DNA from: Acetonema longum DSM 6540
GTDB taxonomy: Bacteria > Bacillota > Negativicutes > Sporomusales > Acetonemataceae
DNA: 59,457 nucleotides
Reading direction: 5' to 3'
Assembly: GCF_000219125.1 (NCBI RefSeq)
Contig: NZ_AFGF01000121.1
Coordinates: forward strand, 1 to 59,457
The notes under the pieces were generated by a model. The model was not told the origin of the DNA. It did not search any database and saw only the letters and a list, made by a program, of their open reading frames with translations. Shown piece after piece: positions 1 to 7,356 of this stretch (position 1 is the stretch's first letter; every line of letters starts with the position of its first letter). A program made the position numbers and the translations under genes.

Positions 1-4
1 ATAT

Positions 5-79
5 TCCTCGATAGCTCAATGGTAGAGCACTCGGCTGTTAACCGAGTGGTTGTAGGTTCGAGTCCTACTCGAGGAGCCA
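5..79 (+). tRNA. tRNA-Asn (GTT)
   Basis: A full cloverleaf can be drawn. The acceptor arm TCCTCGA pairs with TCGAGGA at 69-75, the anticodon loop is CTGTTAA with anticodon GTT, and CCA is encoded at 77-79. The sequence is identical to the tRNA-Asn at 51956-52030. Its promoter lies before the window. Confidence 0.97.
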
Positions 80-84
80 AATTT

Positions 85-112
85 AAAACCACCCTTTTGG
101 GGTGGTTTTATT
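85..112 (+). terminator. Rho-independent terminator between tRNA-Asn and prfC
   Basis: A 10-bp stem AAAACCACCC/GGGTGGTTTT with a TTTT loop is followed by a T-rich run. It ends the tRNA transcript. The A-run on its left arm means it could also end the convergent prfC transcript. Confidence 0.85.
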
Positions 113-131
113 TTATATCTATTTAGGTTTA

Positions 132-1742
132 TTACAGCAACTGTTGCGGTGATTCGAAAAATTGAATATCAGGATTTTGTTCGACGGCCCAGCGTAATGC
201 CCATTCATTTGAAAATAGGGCTACCGGCAGGTCATTCTTGTCAAAAACAATCGCATTCTTATCTACGCCTTTTATTGGCTTAGATGTTACATCTTTGCCC
301 TGCATCCATCGTGCCAGACCATACGCAAGGCCATACATGAGAATATCTACGCCGTATTCATTTTTCAGGCGATATTCCAGCACCTCAAATTGAAGCGCAC
401 CGACAGTGCCAACAATGAAAAATTCGCCGGGGACATCTGGCTGCCGGAACAACTGGACAGCGCCCTCCTGGGCCAGTTGCTCAATGCCTTTTAAAAATTG
501 CTTGCGTTTCATAGTATCCTTGACCTGTACCTTGGAAAACTGTTCAGGCGGAAATATGGGAAAAGCCTTGAAACGAAATAGATTGCTGGATTCGCACAGC
601 GTATCACCGATGCTGAAAATGCCCGGATCGAACAGGCCGATAATATCTCCTGGATAGGCTTCTTCCACAATGGTGCGTTCCTGGGCCAGAAATTGCTGAG
701 GTTGAGCGAGTTTGACCGGCTTGTTTGTCTGCATATGGTGCACTGCCATACCGCGGGTAAATTTCCCGGAGCATATGCGGATAAACGCCAGCCGATCACG
801 GTGGGCCGGGTTCATATTGGCCTGGATCTTAAAGACAAAAGCCGAAAACCCTTCCTGATCAGGTTTAATAACAGAGTCTTCTGTTTCCCTGGGAGAAGGA
901 GACGGCGCTAATTCCAGGAATTCTTCCAAAAAGGGGCGAACGCCAAAATTGGTCATGGCGCTGCCGAAAAACATCGGCGTCAATTCACCGCTTAATACTT
1001 TCTGAATATCGAACGCATCGCCGGCTGTATCCAACAGTTCGATATCATCGCATAACGCTTGATGAGTCTCTGCACCGATCATTTTGGCAAATGCGGGGTC
1101 GTCCACACTGCCCTGGGATGAAGGAATAATCCGCTGCCCGTGGGCACTGTCTTCTTCAAAAAGCTCAATTTGAGCCAGTTTGCGGTTATATACCCCTGTG
1201 TAATTCCCATCCACTCCAATAGGCCAGTTCATGGGATACGAGCGGATGCCTAACACGTTTTCGATTTCTTCCATCAGATCAAAAGGATTTTTTCCGAATC
1301 GATCTAATTTGTTGACAAAGGTAAAAATTGGGATACCCCGCTGCTTGCAGACATGAAATAGTTTTTTTGTCTGTTCTTCTACTCCTTTAGCCACGTCAAT
1401 CAGCATTACGGCGCTGTCGGCCGCCATTAGCGTACGGTAGGTGTCTTCGCTAAAGTCCTGGTGGCCGGGAGTATCCAAAATGTTGACCCGATACCCGTCA
1501 TAATCAAATTGCAGTACGCTGGAGGTAACTGAAATACCCCGCTGTTTTTCAATTTCCATCCAGTCGGAAATAGCGTGCTTTTGCGCTTTTCGTGCCTTGA
1601 CGGAGCCAGCCAGACGGATGGCTCCGCCGTATAACAAAAGTTTTTCGGTTAATGTTGTTTTACCGGCGTCAGGATGAGAAATGATAGCAAAAGTTCGACG
1701 ACGAAGAATTTCTTGAGATAGTTGCCTTTGAAGCTCGGACAT
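132..1742 (-). CDS. prfC: Peptide chain release factor 3 (RF3)
   Basis: A translational GTPase that recycles RF1/RF2 from the ribosome after peptide release. The N-terminal G domain shows the P-loop HPDAGKTT, the DTPGHQDF G3 motif and NKLD G4 motif. EF-Tu-like domain 2 and an RF3 C-terminal domain follow, and the length of 536 residues fits the family. I chose the ATG at 1742 (MSELQRQL) rather than the upstream ATG because GGAGGT sits five bases before it. The gene is transcribed alone, divergent from rnpB and convergent with tRNA-Asn. Identification is secure. Confidence 0.96.
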   Translation of the reverse strand: MSELQRQLSQEILRRRTFAIISHPDAGKTTLTEKLLLYGGAIRLAGSVKARKAQKHAISDWMEIEKQRGISVTSSVLQFDYDGYRVNILDTPGHQDFSEDTYRTLMAADSAVMLIDVAKGVEEQTKKLFHVCKQRGIPIFTFVNKLDRFGKNPFDLMEEIENVLGIRSYPMNWPIGVDGNYTGVYNRKLAQIELFEEDSAHGQRIIPSSQGSVDDPAFAKMIGAETHQALCDDIELLDTAGDAFDIQKVLSGELTPMFFGSAMTNFGVRPFLEEFLELAPSPSPRETEDSVIKPDQEGFSAFVFKIQANMNPAHRDRLAFIRICSGKFTRGMAVHHMQTNKPVKLAQPQQFLAQERTIVEEAYPGDIIGLFDPGIFSIGDTLCESSNLFRFKAFPIFPPEQFSKVQVKDTMKRKQFLKGIEQLAQEGAVQLFRQPDVPGEFFIVGTVGALQFEVLEYRLKNEYGVDILMYGLAYGLARWMQGKDVTSKPIKGVDKNAIVFDKNDLPVALFSNEWALRWAVEQNPDIQFFESPQQLL

Positions 1743-1781
1743 GCTTGACCTCCACTCTTGAAAACAATCATACAATATTTT

Positions 1782-1810
1782 ATATTACGGCATATTGTCT
1801 ATCTTTGCAA
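1782..1810 (-). promoter_or_regulatory. Possible sigma-A promoter of prfC
   Basis: On the minus strand TTGCAA (1805-1810) and TAATAT (1782-1787) are 17 bp apart, about 40 bp upstream of the start codon. Both boxes are imperfect, so this is tentative. Confidence 0.3.
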
Positions 1811-1847
1811 GAAATTACGAGAATTTTATGCGAGATTTATGTATATA

Positions 1848-1876
1848 TTGACTAATCAAATTCTGTGTGCTATCAT
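1848..1876 (+). promoter_or_regulatory. Sigma-A promoter of rnpB
   Basis: TTGACT (1848-1853) and TATCAT (1871-1876) are separated by 17 bp. Transcription would begin near 1883, just before the start of the RNase P RNA pairing. Confidence 0.7.
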
Positions 1877-1890
1877 AATAATCTATATTG

Positions 1891-2257
1891 CTGTAATGCT
1901 CAAGTCTGAAAAATGATCGCGATGCATGCTGCATCGAGGAAAGTCCGAGCTCCATAGGGCAGGGTGCTGGATAACGTCCAGCGAGGGCGACCTTAGGGAA
2001 AGTGCCACAGAAAAAAACCGCCGGGGAACCGGTAAGGGTGCAACGGTGCGGTAAGAGCGCACCAGCAGTCAGGTGACTGGCTGGCTAGGTAAACCCCACC
2101 TGGAGCAAGACCAAATAGGGAAGGGATGAGGCGGCCCGCTGAGCCTTCCGGGTGTGTCGCTAGAGCCGGCAGGCAACTGACGGCCGAGATAGATGATCAT
2201 TACCACGCCGTGCGGTGTGGGACAGAACTCGGCTTAATGAGGACTTGAGCATTACAG
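1891..2257 (+). ncRNA. rnpB: RNase P RNA
   Basis: This is the catalytic RNA that matures tRNA 5' ends. The conserved 5' element GAGGAAAGTCC lies at 1936-1946, and the 3' element GACAGAACTCGGCTTA lies at 2221-2236. The two ends form a perfect 16-bp helix, 1891-1906 with 2242-2257, which I take as P1. A short hairpin GATGCA-TGC-TGCATC follows the 5' end. Exact ends are approximate. Confidence 0.95.
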
Positions 2258-2298
2258 TGATTTATTTTTCATATAGATTCTAAAGGGAGTGGCTGCGG

Positions 2299-2335
2299 GA
2301 CAGAGTTAACTACAGGCTGGAAGCCTGATTCTGTC
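2299..2335 (+). other. Nested hairpin downstream of rnpB
   Basis: An inner stem CAGGCT/AGCCTG with a GGA loop sits inside an outer stem GACAGA/TCTGTC. No T-run follows, so it is not a simple terminator. It may be a processing or stability element at the rnpB 3' side. Function unknown. Confidence 0.35.
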
Positions 2336-2352
2336 GTTGGCAATACCAATTA

Positions 2353-2408
2353 GCGAGACCTTTAGTATGACTTGTATAAGGTTATACTAAAGAGGTCCCG
2401 CTTTTTTA
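2353..2408 (+). terminator. Terminator after rnpB
   Basis: Long imperfect stem: GCGAGACCTTTAGTAT on the left, ATACTAAAGAGGTCCCGC on the right, followed by a run of six T. It plausibly ends the rnpB transcript about 100 nt beyond the mature RNA. Confidence 0.75.
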
Positions 2409-2433
2409 TTTTATAATGGGGAATGAATAGGGA

Positions 2434-2520
2434 CAGCCTAATATATCCCTGCCTTATGCTGCGGCTGGACTAACGGTGATCGGACTGCTAATGTATGCCG
2501 CAGTCCAATGTACTGGCTAA
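2434..2520 (+). pseudogene. Possible remnant of a membrane protein C-terminus
   Basis: One frame reads about 28 residues rich in hydrophobic amino acids (core AAAGLTVIGLLMYAAVQ) and ends in TAA, with a stop codon and no start upstream. It looks like the last transmembrane helix of a transporter, but it is too short to assign. It could be chance coding. Confidence 0.2.
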
Positions 2521-2549
2521 AAATGCTCCCGCGGACAGGAATATTACGG

Positions 2550-3245
2550 TCAAATGTTTATAGGAACTAATTCAAAGCCGACAGCATCGCAGGCCACCAG
2601 ATGAAACCTAGTGCCGTTGATAGTTCCGGTTGGAGCGAACTGAGCCGCCTCACCATGAAGATGCCCGAAGATACAGGTTTCTACGGCATACTCGGCGATG
2701 AGATCCATAAAGCCGCCAGTGAGTGAGGGAGTGTATGCCGGCGGATAATGCAGCATCAGCAAAATACGGCGAAAACCGGCTTGTCTGGCTGAATTCAAAG
2801 AAAGACGGACCCGGTGCAGTTCCCGCTGATAAATAGGCAGGTCGTCTGCCGTGAACATAGGGTCAGCAGGCGATGTCCAACCGCGGCTGCCGCATACAGC
2901 GATATCTTCCAGAGCTACATGTCCGTTCTGTAAAAAAGTGAGCTGATGATTTACCGCCAGGGACATTTTGCTGACGGTCTGCCACCAGTAGTCATGATTG
3001 CCCCGGATGAGAATCTTTTGGCCGGGAAGAGAAGCGATTGCCTGCAGGTCGGTTAAAGCTTCATCCAGTCTCATGGCCCAGGAAATGTCGCCTGCCAGCA
3101 GCACTGCATCCTGATCTGTAACCTTGGAAAGCCAGCTGTCTTTTATTTTTTTCCAATGGCTGCGCCATTGTGCGCCGAATTGGTCCATGGGCTTTAGCGG
3201 CGGGTTGCCCGATAAATGAGTGTCAGCAATTGCAAAGAGTTTCAT
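2550..3245 (-). CDS. Calcineurin-like metallophosphoesterase
   Basis: A predicted metal-dependent phosphohydrolase of unknown substrate, 231 residues. The five-motif fold is visible: ADTHLSGN near the N-terminus, GDISWAM, GNHDYWW, a later LHYPP, and GHLHG near the C-terminus. The start at 3245 (MKLFAIADTH) is chosen because the fold begins there and AGGA lies eight bases upstream; the longer frame adds an unconserved 23-residue tail. It follows an unknown gene on the same strand, 112 bp away. No signal peptide, so cytoplasmic. The specific reaction cannot be told from sequence. Confidence 0.85.
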   Translation of the reverse strand: MKLFAIADTHLSGNPPLKPMDQFGAQWRSHWKKIKDSWLSKVTDQDAVLLAGDISWAMRLDEALTDLQAIASLPGQKILIRGNHDYWWQTVSKMSLAVNHQLTFLQNGHVALEDIAVCGSRGWTSPADPMFTADDLPIYQRELHRVRLSLNSARQAGFRRILLMLHYPPAYTPSLTGGFMDLIAEYAVETCIFGHLHGEAAQFAPTGTINGTRFHLVACDAVGFELVPINI

Positions 3246-3357
3246 CGAATGTTCCTTTCTATGGTCTGAGATCCTTGAACATGGTTTATACGGGATTCGT
3301 CTGATTATCTCCATCTTATAGAAAAATCAGGAAGAAAGCAAGGCGCGATTTGCCGGC

Positions 3358-3756
3358 TCAAATGGTCTTTACCCAATCTGCAAAGTGAGCCATGAGCTGT
3401 TCCCGGGCATTTTCGACTTCGGAACCATGCCACTGCTGGCCGGTTTCGTCGTCAAACCAAATCTCTGAGTTCGCAAATGAATTGGCAGCCGGATATAGTT
3501 TTTCGTGAACCGCAGCTTGTATTCCATCCAGCATACTTTGCCTGATGGTTTTCCTTGAACTGCGCAGATTGGCTTTCTCGGTAATTTTTACGTCCACACA
3601 CCCGGTTTCATCTGCATCTATTTCGATATGGCTGAGAAGCTTTCCGTTACGCTTGGCGGTGTTAATTGCCTCATTGGCTGCATGAATAGCCTGCTGCCGC
3701 TCCAGCTGGTCATTGAGTACACTGATTCTAATATTTCCAATAATTAACTTATACAT
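3358..3756 (-). CDS. Protein of unknown function (132 aa)
   Basis: I do not recognise this family. The ATG at 3756 has a strong AGGAGGTG five bases upstream, which supports real translation. The product is soluble with no signal peptide or membrane segment. It opens with a beta-rich stretch (YKLIIGNIRISVL), followed by a predicted helix and an acidic strand region (HIEIDADETGCVDVKI). A polar helical C-terminus carries two Trp residues. It lies upstream of the metallophosphoesterase on the same strand and could be co-transcribed with it. It diverges from the leuS T-box promoter. Confidence 0.7.
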   Translation of the reverse strand: MYKLIIGNIRISVLNDQLERQQAIHAANEAINTAKRNGKLLSHIEIDADETGCVDVKITEKANLRSSRKTIRQSMLDGIQAAVHEKLYPAANSFANSEIWFDDETGQQWHGSEVENAREQLMAHFADWVKTI

Positions 3757-3848
3757 AACGCACCTCCTGAGTCTGCTTACCAGATATTTATGCTGGTCAT
3801 GCTCAGATAGAACAAGAACGGCAAAGATTTGAATTCTTCTGGCAAACG

Positions 3849-3877
3849 TTGACTTTTCAAACTGGGTGCTTTATAAT
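3849..3877 (+). promoter_or_regulatory. Sigma-A promoter of the leuS T-box leader
   Basis: TTGACT (3849-3854) and a consensus TATAAT (3872-3877) are 17 bp apart, placing the transcript start near 3884, at the beginning of the T-box leader. Confidence 0.85.
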
Positions 3878-3883
3878 AAAATT

Positions 3884-4107
3884 TGCAAATCCATAGAAGC
3901 AGAGTAGTACGCCCTGTCGGTTTTCAGAAAGTTGGCGGTTGATGCAAGCCAATACGAAACACGGCCGAACTCGCTGCGGAGGAGCAGTTGCGAAAACAAC
4001 TGACGCTGACCGGCGTTACTGGTGAGAGAGGACCGGGTTTTTCCCCGTCAAGCAGGGTGGTACCGCGTGCAAATCGTCCCTGGCATTGAATGCCGGGGAC
4101 TTTTCAT
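3884..4107 (+). promoter_or_regulatory. T-box leader controlling leuS
   Basis: The invariant T-box sequence AGGGTGGTACCGCG lies at 4054-4067. It is followed by a terminator hairpin with arms GTCCCTGGCATT and AATGCCGGGGAC (about 4076-4100) and TTTT. In the known mechanism, uncharged tRNA binds the leader and stabilises the antiterminator. A CTC leucine codon at 3970-3972 (context GAACTCGC) is a candidate specifier, fitting leuS downstream, but I did not fold Stem I fully, so the specifier is tentative. Confidence 0.93.
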
Positions 4108-4149
4108 GTTGTTAGAAAAAATCGTACACTTTAATGCAGGAGGATGTAT

Positions 4150-6630
4150 ATGAACGAGAAATACCTGCCCCATGATTTAGAGAAAAAATGGCAGAAACAA
4201 TGGAGCCAGGACCGGTCTTTTGCGACCCAAATGGACAAAGAACGTCCGAAATATTACGTTTTGGAAATGTTTCCATACCCTTCGGGAAACTTGCATATGG
4301 GCCATGTCCGCAATTACTCCATTGGCGATGTGGTAGCCCGGTTTAAAGCCATGCAGGGCTTTAACGTGCTCCATCCTATGGGATGGGATGCCTTTGGAAT
4401 GCCGGCGGAAAATGCAGCTATCAAAAACGGTATCCATCCGGCCAAATGGACCTGGGACAATATCGCCAACATGCGGCGCCAGCAGCAGGAACTGGGACTG
4501 TCCTACGACTGGGACCGGGAGGTCGCTACCTGCCATCCGGACTATTACCGCTGGACCCAATGGCTGTTTTTATTGTTTTTCAAACGTGGCTTAGCCTATA
4601 AAAAGAAGGCTGCGGTAAACTGGTGCCATGACTGCAACACTGTTTTGGCCAATGAACAGGTCATTGACGGTCATTGCTGGCGCTGTGATTCTGTCGTAGT
4701 CAAGAAGGAACTGGAACAATGGTTTTTAAAAATTACCGATTATGCCGATCGTCTGCTGGAAGATTTGAATGAATTGCCCGGCTGGCCGGACCGGGTAAAA
4801 ATTATGCAGGAAAACTGGATCGGTCGCAGTGTGGGGGCTGAGTTTTCTTTTGAAGTTCCGGAAATCAGGGAACGCATTGCCGTCTATACCACCAGGCAGG
4901 ATACGGTCTTTGGCGTTACTTACATCGTTTTGGCGCCGGAGCATCCTTTGGTGGAAAAATTGATTGCCGGCAAGTCTGCTGCCACGGCTGTCCGTGATTT
5001 TGTGGAAAAGGTCCGGAATTTAAGCGAGATTAACCGAACCTCTACCGATACCGAAAAAGAAGGCATGTTTACCGGCGCTTATGCGGTCCATCCCTTTACC
5101 GGAGCCAAGGTCCCTATTTGGGTGGCCAATTATGTGCTGTATGAATACGGCACCGGCGCTGTGATGGGGGTCCCGGCTCATGACGAGCGTGACTGGCAGT
5201 TTGCTTCTAAATACGGTTTGCCCAAACGCATCGTGATTCAACCGGAAGGTAATCCCCTTGCGTTGGATTCCATGGCCGCAGCCTATGACGGACCGGGTAA
5301 AATGGTGGATTCAGGCGATTTTACCGGTATGGACAACGAAGCAGGAAAAAAAGCGGTTGCCGAATGGTTTGAACGCCAAAAAATCGGCAAGGTGCGGGTA
5401 AACTACCGGCTGCGGGATTGGCTTATTTCCCGCCAGCGTTACTGGGGAGCACCCATTCCTATTGTGTATTGCCCTGAATGCGGCGCAGTGCCTGTGCCGG
5501 AAAAAGATTTACCGGTCAGGCTGCCGGAAAATGTCCGGTTTGATACCGGCTCGGTATCTCCTTTGGCCCAGGTCGCAGACTTTGTAAACTGCAAGTGCCC
5601 GCATTGCGGCAATGACGCTAAACGGGAAACCGACACCATGGATACCTTTATCTGTTCCTCCTGGTATTATTACCGCTATACCAGCCCCGGCAGCACTACC
5701 GCACCCTTGGATGCCGAAGCGGTCAATTACTGGATGCCGGTGGATCAGTATATCGGCGGTATTGAGCATGCAATTTTGCACTTGTTATACTCCCGCTTCT
5801 TCACCAAAGTGTTGAAAGACGCGGGGTTGATCGAGGCTAACGAACCTTTCAAAAACTTGCTCACTCAGGGCATGGTCATCAAAGACGGGGCCAAAATGTC
5901 CAAATCCCTGGGCAACGTGGTTTCCCCCGAGGAAATTATTCAAAAGTATGGTGCCGATACAGCCCGTCTGTTTATCCTGTTTGCCGCCCCGCCTGAGCGG
6001 GATCTGGACTGGAGTGACCAGGGAGTGGAAGGGGCATATCGTTTCCTGGGACGCTTATGGCGCATTCTGGGACAATATCAATCACTGCTTAAAACAGCCT
6101 CTCCTACCTACTCGCCGGCTGATTTAAGCAAAGAAGAGCGGGATTTGAGACGGATCCTCCATGTTACCATTAAAAAGGTGACTTCGGATATTGGCGAACG
6201 GTTTAACTTTAACACAGCGATCAGTTCGATCATGGAACTGGTGAATGCCATGTACTTGGTAAGGGAACAGGTCAGTAAGCCTAATCCCAGCCTGTTGAGG
6301 GAGACTGCCAGCGCTCTGTTACGGCTGTTGTCCCCCTTTGCGCCGCATATTACCGAAGAGCTTTGGCACGAAGTCATAGGTAAGGGCAGCGTGCATAAGC
6401 AGAGGTGGCCTGTCTGTGACCCGGATGCCATGCAGGTGGATGAGGTTGAAATTGTGCTGCAAATCAACGGGAAAGTCAGAGACAAGATCATTGTACCTTC
6501 TGGCTGCAACGGGGACGCACTGGAGAAATTGGCACTGGAGCAAGACAAGGTTAAGTTGATGCTGGAAGGCAAACAAGTGGTTAAGATCATTTCAGTACCG
6601 CAGAAATTAGTCAATATCGTGGTGAAATAA
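4150..6630 (+). CDS. leuS: Leucyl-tRNA synthetase
   Basis: Class I synthetase that charges tRNA-Leu in the cytoplasm; 826 residues, normal for the bacterial enzyme. The HIGH motif appears as HMGH at residues 49-52 and KMSKS at 582-586. Between them lie zinc-binding cysteine pairs and the CP1 editing domain with the TTRQDT motif. The anticodon-binding domain and C-terminal extension follow. I use the ATG at 4150: AGGAGG ends six bases before it, whereas the ATG at 4144 abuts the Shine-Dalgarno. A T-box leader controls it. Confidence 0.98.
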   Translation: MNEKYLPHDLEKKWQKQWSQDRSFATQMDKERPKYYVLEMFPYPSGNLHMGHVRNYSIGDVVARFKAMQGFNVLHPMGWDAFGMPAENAAIKNGIHPAKWTWDNIANMRRQQQELGLSYDWDREVATCHPDYYRWTQWLFLLFFKRGLAYKKKAAVNWCHDCNTVLANEQVIDGHCWRCDSVVVKKELEQWFLKITDYADRLLEDLNELPGWPDRVKIMQENWIGRSVGAEFSFEVPEIRERIAVYTTRQDTVFGVTYIVLAPEHPLVEKLIAGKSAATAVRDFVEKVRNLSEINRTSTDTEKEGMFTGAYAVHPFTGAKVPIWVANYVLYEYGTGAVMGVPAHDERDWQFASKYGLPKRIVIQPEGNPLALDSMAAAYDGPGKMVDSGDFTGMDNEAGKKAVAEWFERQKIGKVRVNYRLRDWLISRQRYWGAPIPIVYCPECGAVPVPEKDLPVRLPENVRFDTGSVSPLAQVADFVNCKCPHCGNDAKRETDTMDTFICSSWYYYRYTSPGSTTAPLDAEAVNYWMPVDQYIGGIEHAILHLLYSRFFTKVLKDAGLIEANEPFKNLLTQGMVIKDGAKMSKSLGNVVSPEEIIQKYGADTARLFILFAAPPERDLDWSDQGVEGAYRFLGRLWRILGQYQSLLKTASPTYSPADLSKEERDLRRILHVTIKKVTSDIGERFNFNTAISSIMELVNAMYLVREQVSKPNPSLLRETASALLRLLSPFAPHITEELWHEVIGKGSVHKQRWPVCDPDAMQVDEVEIVLQINGKVRDKIIVPSGCNGDALEKLALEQDKVKLMLEGKQVVKIISVPQKLVNIVVK

Positions 6631-6642
6631 CCGTAGAGAGTA

Positions 6643-6674
6643 AAAATCCCGGGAGATGATCCCGGGATTTTAAT
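6643..6674 (+). terminator. Terminator after leuS
   Basis: A perfect stem AAATCCCGGG/CCCGGGATTT with a seven-base loop is followed by TTTAATT, 13 bp after the leuS stop codon. Confidence 0.85.
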
Positions 6675-6706
6675 TGGCATAAGAAAATGTTGAAGTTTGG
6701 GAGGAT

Positions 6707-6735
6707 TTTAACATTTTCAGTAAAATTAATATGAT
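6707..6735 (+). promoter_or_regulatory. Possible promoter of comEA-comEC-holA
   Basis: TTTAAC (6707-6712, weak -35) and TATGAT (6730-6735, good -10) are 17 bp apart and lie 28 bp before comEA, just after the leuS terminator. Confidence 0.35.
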
Positions 6736-6762
6736 TATGGAATTAAAAACGGAGGATGCAAA

Positions 6763-7356
6763 ATGGATGAGCGGCGGCGAAAATATTTGCTGGTCATTGT
6801 CGTTGCGGCAGTGATACTGCTGGGGAGCAGCTATTCCTACTGGCAGCAGTCAACCTTGCCGCATCAAGCCTCCATAGCTACGGAGAGCCCGCTGGCAATA
6901 GCCAAGATGCCTGATGCAGATCCGGTGGTCTATGTATCAGGTTTTGTGGTCAAACCGGGAGTCATGCGGATCGCCGAAAACTCCCGGGTGATTGACGCCG
7001 TCAATGCGGCGGGAGGTTTGGCGATCGGCGCTGATGTCTCCAGAGTGAATTTGGCCCAGAAAGTAAAAGACGGCATGCACATTCAGGTGCCGGGAAGTTA
7101 TGTCCCCAGTGGACCCGGGGCTCCGGCAGCGACAGGCGGCAGTAATGGAACGGCTGTTTCCGGGGACAAAATCAATATTAACACAGCCGACAAAAATCAG
7201 CTAGACTCACTGCCGGGCATTGGCCCGGCCCTGGCTGACCGCATTATCCAATACCGGCAGGAAAACGGCATGTTTTCAGCGATTGAAGATATCCAGAAGG
7301 TGTCCGGCGTGGGCGCCGCTAAATTTAATCAGTTAAAAGACAGAATTACTATATAA
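6763..7356 (+). CDS. comEA: Competence protein ComEA, DNA receptor
   Basis: A membrane-anchored protein that binds incoming double-stranded DNA during transformation. Residues 9-26 form a single N-terminal transmembrane anchor. A SLBB-type domain follows (VYVSGFVVKPGVMRI onward), then a Gly/Ser/Pro-rich linker and a C-terminal helix-hairpin-helix pair (ININTADKNQLDSLPGIG, then IQKVSGVGAAKF). The length of 197 residues is typical. GGAGG precedes the ATG. Its stop overlaps the comEC start by one base (TAATG), indicating coupled translation. Confidence 0.95.
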   Translation: MDERRRKYLLVIVVAAVILLGSSYSYWQQSTLPHQASIATESPLAIAKMPDADPVVYVSGFVVKPGVMRIAENSRVIDAVNAAGGLAIGADVSRVNLAQKVKDGMHIQVPGSYVPSGPGAPAATGGSNGTAVSGDKININTADKNQLDSLPGIGPALADRIIQYRQENGMFSAIEDIQKVSGVGAAKFNQLKDRITI

